From Chlorocebus sabaeus (Eukaryota; Chordata; Mammalia; Primates; Cercopithecidae), in the NCBI RefSeq assembly GCF_047675955.1, contig NC_132909.1:43575931-43639930 (forward strand): DNA of 64,000 nt. The letters run 5' to 3'. The notes under the pieces were generated by a model. That model was not told the origin of the DNA, ran no database searches, and was given only the letters and a program-made list of their open reading frames with translations. Positions 10,376 to 21,267 of the stretch are shown here, in pieces. How positions within the stretch are numbered: position 1 is the first letter of the stretch; each line of letters opens with the position of its first letter. Both the position numbers and the translations under genes were made by a program.

Positions 10376-10704
10376 TGGCCAGGCGCAGTGGCTCACGCCT
10401 GTAATCCTAGCACTTTGGGAGGCCGAGATGGGTGGATCACGAGGTCAGGAGATCGAGACCATCCTGACTAACACGGTGAAACCCCATCTCTACTAAAAAT
10501 ACAAAAATTAGCCGGGCGCGGTGGCGGGCGTCTGTAGTCCCAGCCACATGGGAGGCTGAGGCAGGAGAATGGCGTGAACCCGGGAGGCAGAGCTTGCAGT
10601 GAGTGGAGATTGCACCACCGCACTCCAGCCTGGGCGACAGAGCGAGACTCCGTCTCAAAAAACAAACAAAACAAAACAAAACAAAACAAACAAAAAAAAA
10701 AAAC
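10376..10704 (+). mobile_element. AluY, second of a tandem pair
   Basis: Starts directly in the tail of the previous copy; the tail is (CAAAA)n. Confidence 0.9.
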
Positions 10705-10716
10705 AGAAATCAGGGC

Positions 10717-10840
10717 TCATACCTGCAGTTGTACCACTTTGGGAGGCTAGGGTGGAAGAATTGAGCACAGGAATTTGAGACTCACCTGGGCAACATATCA
10801 AGACCCCTTCTCTACAAAAAAAAAAAAAAAAAATTAGCCG
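10717..10840 (+). mobile_element. AluJ left-monomer fragment
   Basis: Diverged GTACCACTTTGGGAGGCTAG through TCTCTACAAAA, breaking at TTAGCCG. Confidence 0.75.
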
Positions 10841-11250
10841 CCAGGCACGGTGGTTCACACCTGTAATCCTGACACTTTGGAGGCAGAGGTGGGTGGATCA
10901 CCTGAGGTCAGGAGATCGAGACCAGCCTGACCAAAAAGGTGAAACCCCCGTCTCTACTAAAAATACAAAAATTAGCCGGGGATGGCTATAATCCCAGTTA
11001 CTCGGGAGAAGGCAGGCAGTATCACCTGAGGTTGGGAATTCGAGACCAGGCTGACTAACATGGAGAAACCCCATCTCTGCTAAAAATACAAAATTAGCTG
11101 AGTGTGGTGGCATATGCCTGTAATCCCAGCTACTCGGGAGGTTGAGAATCCCAGCTACCCTGGAGGTTTTAGTGAGCCGAGATCGTGCCATTGCACTCCA
11201 GCATGGGCAACAAGAGTGAAACTCCATCTCAAAAAAAAAAAAAAAAAAGA
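10841..11250 (+). mobile_element. Rearranged AluS, about 410 bases
   Basis: The left-monomer segment around GAGACCAG..AAATACAAAATTAG occurs twice in tandem, and the right-monomer segment AATCCCAGCTAC is also repeated, so the unit is longer than a normal Alu. Confidence 0.8.
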
Positions 11251-11275
11251 TCCAGCCATAAAATACAAGTGGGAT

Positions 11276-11583
11276 GGCCGGGCGTAGTGTTTCACGTCTG
11301 TAGTCCCAGCACTTTGGGAAGCTGAGGCGGGCAGATCACGAGGTCAGTAAATTGAGACCATCCTGGTTAACACGGTGAAACCCCGTCTCTACTAAAACTA
11401 CAAAAAATTTAGCCAGGAGTCCTGGCACGTGCCTGTAGTCCCAGCTACTCGGGAGGCTGAGGCAGGAGAATGGCTTGAACCTGGGAGGCGGAGCTTGCAG
11501 AGAGCCTAGACCACGCCCCTGCACTCCAGCCTGGGTGACAGAGACTTCGTCTCAAAATAAAAAAAAATAAAAAAAAAAAAAAA
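11276..11583 (+). mobile_element. AluY, first of a tandem pair
   Basis: Head GGCCGGGCGTAGTGTTTCAC. The string ACAAGTGGGATG lies before it and after the second copy. Confidence 0.88.
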
Positions 11584-11863
11584 GCTGGGCGCGGTGGCTC
11601 ACGCCTGTAATCCTAGCACTTTGGGAGGCCGAGGCGGGCGGATAACGAGGTCAGGAGATCGAGACCACAGTGAAACCCTGTCTCTACTAAAAATACAAAA
11701 AAATTAGCCGGGCATGGTGGCGGGCGTCTGTAGCCCCAGCTACTCGGGAGGCTGAGCCAGGAGAATGGCGCAAACCCGGGAGGTGGAGCTTGCAGTGAGC
11801 CGAGATCGCGCCACTACACTCCAGCCTGGGCGACAGAGCGAGATTCCATCTCAAAAAAAAAAG
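11584..11863 (+). mobile_element. AluY, second of a tandem pair
   Basis: Begins in the preceding A-tail; has a short deletion after GATCGAGACCA. Confidence 0.88.
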
Positions 11864-12164
11864 AACAAGTGGGATGTGGATGAGTTACAGTTGCCCTCTG
11901 TGTTGCTCAGTTTCTCATGTATAAAATGAAAAGGCTGGACAATGAGCTGCTCTTTGATCCCGGTTCAATTCAACAACTATAAAGAAGTCATGTGCAGAGC
12001 ACTGAGGGATTACTTAAATGAATAAGGTTAAATTCCTGCTCTCAGAAAGAATCCCAGAGAGTGGAATGAAACTGAAATGTTCTGTGTTTTACAGTGTACC
12101 AGGCAATGTGGACACTTTGAGCTCACAATTCTCAGTGCAATCCTTAGAGACCGATGTTCTGATT
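11864..12164. other. Intergenic unique sequence with MIR-like part
   Basis: CTCAGTTTCTCATGTATAAA followed by ATGAAAAGGCTGGAC at 11,908-11,943 looks like a MIR 3' segment; the rest is not recognised. Confidence 0.5.
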
Positions 12165-12345
12165 TTTTCGTTTGTTTTGCTTTGTTTTTTGTTTTTTTGG
12201 GAAACAGAGTCTCACTCTGTTGCCCAGGCTGGAGTGCAGTGTCATGTCTCAGCTCACTGCATTCTCTGTCTCCCAGGTTCAGGCGATTCTTGTGCCTCAA
12301 CCTCTCAAGCAGCTGGGACTACAGGCACATGCCACCACACCCAGC
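12165..12345 (-). mobile_element. Alu right part, truncated by next Alu
   Basis: Tail plus right monomer, breaking at CCCAGCTA where the next poly(T) begins. Confidence 0.8.
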
Positions 12346-12637
12346 TATTTTTTTTTTTTTTTTTTTGAGACGGAGTCTTGCTTTGTCGCCCAGGCTGGAG
12401 TGCAATGCACTGCAAGCTCCGCCTCCCGGGTTTAAGTGATTCTCCTGCCTCAGCCTCCTGAGTAGCTGGGACTACAGGCGCCCGCCACCTCACCTGGCAA
12501 ATTTTTTTTGTATTTTTTAGTAGAGATGGGGTTTTACCATGTTAGCCAGGATGGTCTCAATCTCCTGACCTCGTGATCCGCCCGCCTCGGTCTCCCAAAG
12601 TGCTGGGATTATAGGCGTGAGCCATCATCCCCTGCCT
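12346..12637 (-). mobile_element. AluY with small deletion
   Basis: GTGCAATGCACTGCAAGC shows loss of about 18 bases that normally lie between GTGCAGTGG and CTCACTGC. Confidence 0.87.
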
Positions 12638-12931
12638 TTTTTGTTTTTTTTGAGATGCAGTCTCCACTTTATCGCCCAGGCTGGAGTGCAATGGTGCGAT
12701 CTCGGCTCACTGTAGCCTCTGCCTCCCAGGTTAAAGCGATTCTTGTGCCTCAGCCTCCCTAGTAGCTGGGATTACAGGCATGAGCCACCACACCCGGCTA
12801 ATCTTTGTATTTTTAGTAGAGACGGGGTTTCACAATGTTGGCCAAGCTAGTCTTGAACTCATGACCTTGTGATCCGCCTGCCTTGGCCTCCCAAAGTGCT
12901 GGAATTACAGACATGGGCCACCACGCCCATA
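12638..12931 (-). mobile_element. AluS
   Basis: Third member of a same-strand run, ending CACCACGCCCA. Confidence 0.88.
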
Positions 12932-13080
12932 TCAACATATTAAGTTTTAGGTTCTTAATATGGTTCCGCTTTGCACAAGGACTCAACAGGGCATAGACCT
13001 CTTCCCCCTTCATGTCACCATTCCTGCACATGGGCCCAATTTTAGATTCAGACAATGCAAGTTTAGGATTCGGCTGTAAG

Positions 13081-13430
13081 TGGCTGGGCATGGTGGTTCA
13101 TGCCTGTAATCCCAGCACTTTGAGAGGCTGAGGTGGATGGATCACCTGAGGTCAGGAGTTCAAGACCAGCCTGGCCAATATGATGAAACCCTGTCTCTAC
13201 TAAAAATACACATATTAGCTGGGCATGGTGGTGGGCACCTATAATCCCAGCTGCTTGGGAGGTTGAGGCAGGAGACTCACTAGAACCCAGGACAAGGAGG
13301 TTGCAGTGAGCTGAGATCATGCCATTGCACTCCAGCCTGGGCGACAAGAGCAAAACTCCATCTCAAAAACAACCAACCAACCAACAACAACAACAAAAAA
13401 AAAAAAAAAGAAAGAAAAAAAAGAAAGAGA
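13081..13430 (+). mobile_element. AluS with complex tail
   Basis: The tail is (CCAA)n(CAA)n followed by A-rich and AAAG runs, about 60 bases. Confidence 0.88.
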
Positions 13431-13863
13431 CCCCATGTAACAGAATCACCAAGATGTGCCTTCCTTTCCTTGGTGGTAGCCACAATTGCATCTCTGCACC
13501 AAGGCGTTTCCCTTCCTGGCTCTGGGAAATCATGTGGGCAAACTGGCTAAGTGACATTCACATCCAAATAGGGAAATGGGAATGGAGCCAGGCCACTCCA
13601 CAAGTGACAAGGGAGGCGGGGCCTCAGTGGTAGCTAGAAAAGCAAGGGTTCCCTGGTGCTAGCCTGTGAGACCTCCTGTTGATGCTGTGCCCTTGGACAA
13701 AGGAAGTAGTGCCCACTGGCAATGAGAAATGACGGCTAATTAATACCAATGGGAAGGGTGATAACCAGAAGAGCTAAAGCACTCTAGTGTCAATGACAGT
13801 GGCGGTTCAGGTGCACACAGCAAGGTGCCCTCCATCATTGTCCCCTAAGATTATTCATTTGGG
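13431..13863. other. Unique intergenic sequence
   Basis: No repeat or gene recognised. Confidence 0.5.
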
Positions 13864-14146
13864 GCGGGGTGCAGTGGCTCACACCTGTAATCCTAGCACT
13901 TTTAAATTGCTTGAACCCGGGAGTTCGAGACCAGCCTGGGCAACATGGTGAGACTCTGTCTCTAAAAAATAAAAAATTTAGCTGGGCTAGGTGGTGCATG
14001 CCTATAGTCTCAGCTACTCAGGAGGCTGAGGCAGGAAGATCACTTGAGTCCAGGAATTTGAGGCTGCAGTGAGCTATGATAGTGCCACTACACTCCAGCC
14101 TGGGCCAGAGTGAGACCCTGTCCCTCCATACCCCAAAAAAGAAAAC
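13864..14146 (+). mobile_element. AluJ
   Basis: Part of the left monomer is deleted (GCACTTTTAAATTGCTTGAA). Confidence 0.82.
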
Positions 14147-14278
14147 ATAATTACTTATTTGGATTTGCCAAAGCACTTTCAGGTTCACATATGTGAACTG
14201 TTAATCCATTACAACCTGCATCCTTTGGGAAGCCCATCTGGTTCTTCCAGGGAAAAAGTGTTGAAAAAGTCAGTGTCT

Positions 14279-14571
14279 AGGCAGGACGTGGTGGCTCACG
14301 CCTGTAATCCCAGCACTTTGGGAGGCCGAGGTGGGCAGATCACGAGCTCAGGAGATCAAGACCATCCTGGCTAACACTGTGAAACCCCGTCTCCACTAAA
14401 AATACAAAAAATTAGCCGGGTGTGGTGGCAGGCGCCTGTAGTCCCAGCTGCTTGGGAGGCTGAGGCAGGAGAATGGTGTGAACCCGGGAGGTGGAGCTTG
14501 CAGTGAGCTGAGATCGCACCACTGCACTCCAGCCTGGGTGACAAGAACAAAACTCCATCTTAAAAAAAAAA
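14279..14571 (+). mobile_element. AluY
   Basis: Full length; GATCACGAGCTCAGGAGATC. Confidence 0.9.
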
Positions 14572-14722
14572 ATCTTATTTTATATACTTCTCTCAGTATA
14601 ATTTTTTAATGACATTTCAGCGTGTTGATAATATGTTACATGTGCATCTATTTCAGTTCCTTACAGTACTTTGAGACAAATCTTTTGATAACAGTTAAAG
14701 AACTGTTAAGAATGAAATACTG
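14572..14722. other. AT-rich unique spacer
   Basis: Short spacer between Alus with nothing recognised. Confidence 0.5.
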
Positions 14723-15012
14723 GCTGGGTGCGGTGGCTGACGCCTGTAATCCCAGCAGTTTGGGAGGCCGAGGCAGGCGGATCACCTGAGGTTGGGAATT
14801 TGAGACTCTCCTGACCAATATGGAGAAACCATGTCTCTACTAAAAATACAAAATTAGCCGGGCATGGTGGCACATGTCTGTAATCTCAGCTACTTGGGAG
14901 GCTGAGGCAGGAGAATCGCTTGAGCCCAGGAGGTAGAGGTTGCAGTAAGCCAAGATTGCACCATTGCACTCCAGCATGGGCAACGAGAGTGAAACTCCAT
15001 CTCAAAAAAAAA
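14723..15012 (+). mobile_element. AluS
   Basis: Full length; lies tail-to-tail with the minus-strand AluY that follows after about 80 bases. Confidence 0.9.
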
Positions 15013-15091
15013 GACAATAATAATAATAAAATATTATTCATTAAAAGGATCTGTGAAATCATTTACACTTATTACATGCAAATACATTTGT

Positions 15092-15411
15092 CATTTTATT
15101 TTATTTTATTTTATTTTATTTTTTTTTTTGAGACGGAGTCTCGCTCTGTCACCCAGGCTGGAGTGCAGTGGCCGGATCTCAGCTCACTGCAAGCTCCGCC
15201 TCCCGGGTTCACGCCATTCTCCTGCCTCAGCCTCCCGAGTAGCTGGGACTACAGGCGCCCACCACCTCGCCCAGCTAGTTTTTTGTATTTTTTAGTAGAG
15301 ACGGGGTTTCACCATGTTAACCAGGATGGTCTCGATCTCCTGACCTCGTGATCCGCCCGTCTCGGCCTCCCAAAGTGCTGGGATTACAGGCTTGAGCCAC
15401 CGCGCCCGGCC
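15092..15411 (-). mobile_element. AluY (Old World monkey type)
   Basis: GGCCGGATCTC, CTAGTTTTTTGTATTTTTTA and ACAGGCTTGAGCC are the minus-strand form of the monkey diagnostics. ATTTTATTTTATTTTATTT flanks both ends. Confidence 0.92.
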
Positions 15412-15445
15412 CATTTTATTTTATTTTATTTCATTTACTTATTTA

Positions 15446-16046
15446 TTTACTTTGAGACAGAGTTTCTCTCTTTGTTACCCAGGCTGCAGTGCAGTGGCAC
15501 GATCTCAGCTCACTGCAACCTCTGCCTCCCAGGTTCAAGTGATTCTCCTGTCTCAGCCTCCCGAGTAGCTGGGATTACAGGTGCCCACCACCACACCTGG
15601 CTAATTGTTGTTGTTGTTGTTGTTGTTTTTTTGAGACGGAGTCTCGCTCTGTCACCCAGGCTGGAGTGCAGTGGCACGATCTCGGCTCACTGCAAGCTCT
15701 GCCTCCTGGGTTCACGCCATTCTCCGGCCTCAGCCTCCCAAGTAACTGGGACTACAGGCGCCCGCCACCACGCCCAGCTACGTTTTCTTATTTTTTAGTA
15801 GAGACGGGGTTTCACTGTGTTAGCCAGGATGGTCTCGATCTCCTGACGTCATGATCCACCCGTCTCAGCCTCCCAAAGTGCTGGGATTACAGGCTTGAGC
15901 CACCACGCCCGGCATTGTTGTATTTTTAATAGAGACAGGTTTCACTATGTTGGCCAAGCTGGTCTCAAACTTGTGACCTCAGGTGATCTACCTACCTCGG
16001 CCTCCCAAAGTGCTGGGATTACAGGTGTGGGCTACCACGCCCGGCC
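15446..16046 (-). mobile_element. AluS split by a younger AluY
   Basis: Halves at 15,446-15,607 and 15,914-16,046; ATTGTTGT occurs at both breaks. Confidence 0.88.
15608..15913 (-). mobile_element. AluY inserted in AluS
   Basis: Full length, preceded by a (TTG)n run of about 24 bases at its tail. Confidence 0.9.
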
Positions 16047-16160
16047 CCATTTGTTATTTTATTTGGCAAAGTCATTCACTTTGATAATCAACAAACATTT
16101 ATTAGGTGCCTTTGGTTTAACTAACGTTACTTTCATTTAATACTCAGAAATGTAAAGATG

Positions 16161-16464
16161 TAATTTTTTTTTTTTTTTTTGAGATGGAGTGTCAGTCTGT
16201 CATCCAGGCTGGAGTGCAGTGGCATGATCTCAGCTCACTGCAAGCTCCACCTCCCAGGTTCAAGCCATTCTCCTGCCTCAGCCTCCTGAGTAGCTGGGAC
16301 TATAGGCGCCTGCCACCACACCTGGCTAATTTTTTTTTGTATTTTTAGTAGAGACAGGGTTTCACCGTGTTAGCCAGGATGGTCTTGATCTCCTGATCTC
16401 ATGATCCGCCTGCCTCAGCCTCTCAAAATGCTAGGATTACAGGCATGAGCCACCACGTCTGGCC
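16161..16464 (-). mobile_element. AluY
   Basis: Flanked by AAGATGTAAT on both sides. Confidence 0.9.
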
Positions 16465-16505
16465 AAGATGTAATGATTTTTAATACTAAAAAAAAAAAAA
16501 GTCAA

Positions 16506-16815
16506 TGTCGGGCAGATGTGGTGGCTCACGCCAGTAATCCCTCCACTTTGGGAGGCCAAAGCGGGTGGATCACCTGAGGTCAGGATTTTGAGACCAGCCC
16601 CTGGCCAACACAGCAAAACCCTGTCTCTACTAAAAATACAAACATTAGACAGGTGCGGTGGCAGGTGACTGTAATCTCAGCTATTCAGGAGGTTGAGGCA
16701 GGAGAATCATTTGAACCCGGGAGGTGGAGGTTGCGGTGAGCCAAGATTGTGCATTACACTCCAGCCTGGGCGATAGAGTGAGGCTGTGTCTCAAAAACAA
16801 AAAGAAAAAAGAAAG
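16506..16815 (+). mobile_element. AluS
   Basis: Head diverged (GGGCAGATGTGGTGGC); the tail is A-rich with AAAG. Confidence 0.88.
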
Positions 16816-17464
16816 AAAAAAAATGTATATTTCCAGAGAGAAACAGACATAGCCAAACCAACAGGTTGAGCTAAATACTCCTGCTGCTTCACCAGAGAAA
16901 GTCAGGTAGCACCTGAATTATACAGGGGTGGGGAGCAGAGTATAGCATTATTAGTGTTGGTTGGCTAGAAAATCTGGAAATAAGTCCAGATGGAGCTCAG
17001 GAACTCTTTCAGCCAGGCCTTTTTAGATCTCTAGGTCAAAAATCTAATGGCAAATCTTCCCGTAATTAAGTGGGATTAGACCCTTTTCTGAGGCAAAAAG
17101 TATTAGGTAGACACTAGACGCCTAAAGTATAGAAGACTTCTAAGTCAAAACAGTGACTTCCCTAACCAGGAAGGAATGCATTTCTGAACTGGAGGGAGTT
17201 CATTTTGGACACCTGTGGCCACTTTGCATAAAGAAGGGAGGAGCCCAACCCAGTGTTAGATGGGAAAAAGATGCCTTATGCTATCCAGGGAGAAGAATTA
17301 TCTTGAGATTCTGTAGGATCTGAGCTCTTTTGCATTCCAGACACACAGTTGCACCTGAGTGTAACTGAGCCTAAAATACAGGTCAGGGCTTTTATCCGGA
17401 TGCATTTCAAACCTTTCTCTTGGCTTTTTTCCCCCTCTTTTTGCCTTTTCTTCCTTTCTTTCTG
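16816..17464. other. Unassigned 650-base non-Alu block
   Basis: I recognise neither a gene nor a repeat family. Base composition is average and there is no long open frame. Confidence 0.5.
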
Positions 17465-17750
17465 ATTTTAGAGACAGGGTCTTGCTCTGCTGCCCAGGCT
17501 GGAGTGCAGTGGCATGATCAGAGCTCACTGCAGCCTCAATCTCCCCAGCTCAAGCAATCCTCCCACCTCAGCCTCCTGAATACCTGGGACTGCAGGTGCA
17601 GGCCACCATGCCCAGATAATTTTTAAGTTTTTTGGGAGAGATGGGAGTCTTACATTGGCCAGGCTGCTCTTGAACTCCTGGGCCCAAGCAATCCTCCCAC
17701 CTCAGCTTCCCAAAATGTTGGCATTACAGGCGTGAGCCACGACAGCCGGC
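17465..17750 (-). mobile_element. AluJ
   Basis: Old-type CTGCAGCCTCAATCTCC and GGGCCCAAGCAATCCTCC. Confidence 0.85.
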
Positions 17751-17767
17751 CAACTTTGTTATTACTA

Positions 17768-18062
17768 TTTTTTTTTTTTTGGAGACGGAGTCTCGCTCTG
17801 TCGCCCAGGCTGGAGTGCAGTGGCTGGATCTCAGCTCACTGCAAGCTCCGCCTCCTGGGTTTACGCCATTCTCCTGCCTCAGCCTCCCGAGTAGCTGGGA
17901 CTACAGGCGCCCGCCACCTCGCCTGGCTAGTTTTTTGTATTTTTTAGTAGAGATGGGGTTTCACCGGGTTAGCCAGGATGGTCTCGATCTCCTGACCTCG
18001 TGATCCGCCCGTCTTGGCCTCCCAAAGTGCTGGGATTACAGGCTTGAGCCACCACGCCCGGC
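17768..18062 (-). mobile_element. AluY (Old World monkey type)
   Basis: GGCTGGATCTC, GTTTACGCC and CCGCCCGTCTTGG diagnostics; flanked by GTTATTACTA on both sides. Confidence 0.92.
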
Positions 18063-18072
18063 CGTTATTACT

Positions 18073-18200
18073 ACTTTTTAAAGAGATGAGTTCTTATTAT
18101 GTTGCTAGGCTTGCTTCGAACTCCTGGGCTTAAGCAAGCCTCCCATATCAGTCTCCCAAGTCACTGGGATTACAGGTGTGTGACTACACCCAGCTGAGCC
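18073..18200 (-). mobile_element. AluJ/FLAM fragment
   Basis: AAAGAGATGAGTTCTTATTA through TACACCCAGCTG; one monomer. Confidence 0.7.
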
Positions 18201-18225
18201 CTTTTTAAGATTCAGGTCTCAGACC

Positions 18226-18521
18226 AGACCAAGAGTGGTGGCCTGTAATCCCAGCACTTTGGGAGGCTGAGGTGGGCAGATCACGAGGTCAGGGGTTCAA
18301 GATCACCCTGGCCAACATAGTGAAAACCTGTCTCTACTAAAAATACAAAAATTAGCTGGGCATGGCGGCAGGCACCTGTAGTCCCAGCTACTTGGGAGGC
18401 TGAGGCAGGAGAATCGCTTGAACCTGGGAAGCAGAGGTTGCAGTGAGCCAAGATTGCGCCACTGCACTCCAGCCTGCATGACACAGCGAGACTCTGTCTC
18501 AAAAAAAAAAAAAAAAAAAAA
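18226..18521 (+). mobile_element. AluS
   Basis: Head abbreviated (AAGAGTGGTGGCCTGTAATC). CAGGTCTCAG is found on both sides. Confidence 0.88.
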
Positions 18522-18535
18522 TCCAGGTCTCAGTG

Positions 18536-18692
18536 CCAGGCACGTTTGTGGCACACGCCTATATTCCTAACTACTTGGGAGGCTGAGACAGAAGGCTCAC
18601 CTGAGCCCAGGAGTTTTGAGGCTGCAGTGAGCCATGATTATGCCACTGCACTCCAGCCTCGGTGACAGAGCAAGACCTTGTGTCTCAAAAGA
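18536..18692 (+). mobile_element. AluJ right part
   Basis: Begins at GGCACGTTTGTGGCACACG; no left monomer. Confidence 0.78.
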
Positions 18693-18701
18693 AAGGGGGT
18701 G

Positions 18702-18996
18702 GCCAGGCGCGGTGGCTCACGCCTGTAATTCCAGCACTTTGGGAGACCAAGGCAGATGGATTATGAGGTCAGGAATTTGAGACCAGCCTCACCAACATGG
18801 TGAAATCCCTGTCTCTACTAAAAACACAAAAATTAGCCGGGCGCGGTGGCGCATGCCTGTAATCCCAGCTACTCAGGCGGCTGAGGCAGGAGAATGTCTT
18901 GAACCTGGGAGGCGGAGGTTGCAGTGAGCCAAGATCACGCCACTGCACTCTAGCCTGGGCAAAAAGACCGAGACTCCATTTCAAAGAAAAAAAAAA
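18702..18996 (+). mobile_element. AluS/Y
   Basis: Full length with GATTATGAGGTCAGG. Confidence 0.88.
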
Positions 18997-19559
18997 TGGA
19001 GGCGGGGTGGGGTCGGGCCTCAGCTTGTGGACAGGCATTATGGTCACAGGAGCTACTCTTGTCCTTCGTGAGGTGGGACTGAGCACAGTGGCCCAGTCAG
19101 CTGGTAGGAGGGAGTGGCTGATCACTCGGGCCTGGGAGGAGTCAAGAGTTTATTCTGACCGGAAGAGGAAATGACTGTATTGCAAAGTGCAGTGAGCTTT
19201 GAGGGTTTTTTTACCTCATTGGTAAAATTATTTGTTCGAACTTCATCAGCTTCCTTTATTCAAGGATGTCATTGAGCATCTAGGGTGGCCATATTTAGCA
19301 AGTGAAAATATAGGATGCCCCATTAGATTTGGATTTTAGATCAATCATGAATTAATACCCTTTTAGTGTAAGTATATCCCAACGTATCTTCCACGTGCCA
19401 GGAGTCAGTCTGGGTTTGGATAATCCACTTAATACACAGCCTAGTGCCTTCCAAGGAACTGGTCAAACGTGAAGGTCAGAGTCTTTTGTGGCTTTTGTGA
19501 CTTGGGAGACACAAACAGGCTTCCAAATCCACTTCAAAATGCACTTACAGGTCAGGCAC
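18997..19559. other. Unique intergenic sequence with an old repeat
   Basis: Mostly unique; see the element at about 19,280-19,390. Confidence 0.5.
19280..19390. mobile_element. Old interspersed repeat, family uncertain
   Basis: GGTGGCCATATTTAGCAAG through AGTGTAAGTATATCCCAA matches a widespread mammalian repeat, which I remember as one half of a near-palindromic DNA-transposon type. I do not trust a family name. Confidence 0.4.
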
Positions 19560-19652
19560 GGAAGCCGAGGCTGCAGTAGGCTATGATTGCGCCACTAAAC
19601 TCCAGCCTGGGTGACAGAGCAAAATCCTTTCTCTAAGAAAAAGAATAAAAAT
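19560..19652 (+). mobile_element. Internally deleted Alu
   Basis: Head GGTCAGGCACGG is joined directly to the right-monomer AAGCCGAGGCTGCAGTAGG. Confidence 0.75.
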
Positions 19653-19790
19653 GTTGCTGGGCACAGTGACTCATGCCTGTAATCCCAGCCTTTTGAGAGG
19701 CTGAGGTGGGAGGATTGCTTGAGCCCAAGAGTTTGAGACCTGCCTGGGCAATATAATGAGACCTTATTGCTACCCAAAAAAAAAAAACAC
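19653..19790 (+). mobile_element. Free left Alu monomer or AluJ left half
   Basis: Ends in poly(A) after GAGACCTTATTGCTACCC; no right monomer follows. Confidence 0.75.
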
Positions 19791-19874
19791 CTAATTTGAC
19801 CCCAAATTGTGACCTGCGTGGGTGCCCCCAATTCTAGTTGGATGCCCATGTTGTATTAGTCAAAATGCCATTGC

Positions 19875-20204
19875 CGGACAGGCACAGTGGCTCACGCCTG
19901 TAATCCCAGCATTTTGGGAGGCCAAGGCAGGAGGATCACTTGAAGTCAGGAGTTCGAGGCCAACCTGGCCAACGTGGTGAAATCCTGTCTCTACCAAAAA
20001 TGCAAAAATTAGCTGGGTATGGTGCTGGACGCCTGTAGTCCCAGCTACTTGGGAGGCTGAGGCAGGAGAATCACTTCAGCCCAGGAGGCGGAGGTTGCAG
20101 TGAGCCAAGATCGCACCTCTGCACTCCAGCCTGGGCAACAGCGCAACAGTGCGAGACTCCATTTCCAAAAATAATAATGATGATGATAATAATAATAATA
20201 ATAA
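19875..20204 (+). mobile_element. AluS with AAT-repeat tail
   Basis: Tail expanded to (ATA)n/(ATG)n. AATGCCATTGCC flanks both ends. Confidence 0.9.
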
Positions 20205-20206
20205 TA
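20168..20206 (+). repeat. (AAT)n microsatellite in Alu tail
   Basis: AATAATAATGATGATGATAA, then pure ATA units. Confidence 0.9.
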
Positions 20207-20334
20207 ATGCCATTGCCATATCCTGCATCACAGATTATACAGCAAATGTCACCTGGGAAAGTGAAGCTAGATGCTTGGTTTCTTTGGCGGCCAGACACCA
20301 GTTCTAATCCTTTACACAGGAGTTAAGAGAAAGT

Positions 20335-20633
20335 GGCCAGTCGCGGTGGCTCATGCCTGTAATCCCAGCACTTTGGGAGGCCGAGGCAGGCGGATCACGA
20401 GGTCAGGAGATCGAGACCATCCTGGCTAACACAGTGAAACCCCATCTCTACTAAAAATACAAAAAATTAGCCGGGCGTGGTGGCACCTGTAGTCCCAGCT
20501 ACTCGGGAGGCTGGGGCAGGAGAATGGCGTGAACCCGGGAGGTGGAGCTTGCAGTGAGCCAAGATTTCGCCACTGCACTCCAGCCTGGGCAACAGAGTGA
20601 GACTCTGTCTCAAAAAAAAAAAAAAAAAAAAAG
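20335..20633 (+). mobile_element. AluY, first of a tandem pair
   Basis: Preceded by AGAGAAAGTG; AAGAAAGTG recurs only after the second copy. Confidence 0.9.
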
Positions 20634-20636
20634 AGA

Positions 20637-20938
20637 GGCCAGGCGTGGTGGCTCAAGCCTGTAATCCCAGCACTTTGGGAGGCTGAGACAGGAGGATCAC
20701 GAGGTCAGGAGATCAAGACCATCCTGGCTAACACAGTGAAACCCCGTCTCTACTAAAAAAATACAAAAAACGAGCCGGGCGAGGTGGCGGGCACCTGTAG
20801 TCCCAGCTACTCGGGAGGCTGAGGCAGGAGAATGGCGTAAACCCGGGAGGCGGAGCTTGCAGTGAGCTGAGATCCCGCCACTGCACTCCCGCCTGGGCGA
20901 CAGAGCAAGACTCCATCTCAACAACAACAACAAAAAAG
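20637..20938 (+). mobile_element. AluY (Old World monkey type), second of a pair
   Basis: GGCTCAAGCC, CGAGCCGGGCGAGG and GCGTAAACCC; the tail is (CAA)n. Confidence 0.92.
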
Positions 20939-21267
20939 AAAGTGTCCTTTTCTGAGGTTAGGGATTGGGGCATGTTCAGCACTCGCTGGCCCCAGTGGCC
21001 TTGAGTACTGAGGTAAGTTTCTTGAAAAAGTTTCTAGCAAGAGATGCTGTGGCCTTGGGCTACAGTTCCTGTCACAGGACTGAGTGTATACAGTCACGGG
21101 ATCTGTCTATATGCAAAGCCCACCCTGGTCTCCTACCCAGCAGACAATGCACGTGGGTGTCCCCACAGCCAGACCAGGCCTGGGTGTGGCCAGCGGACAT
21201 TCCAGGACACACCCAGGGAAGGAGTGTGTCACAAAGAATGCCCGGAAAAAGAATCCCCTTGTCTTCA
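20939..21267. other. Unique intergenic sequence
   Basis: About 330 bases with no recognised feature. Confidence 0.5.
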
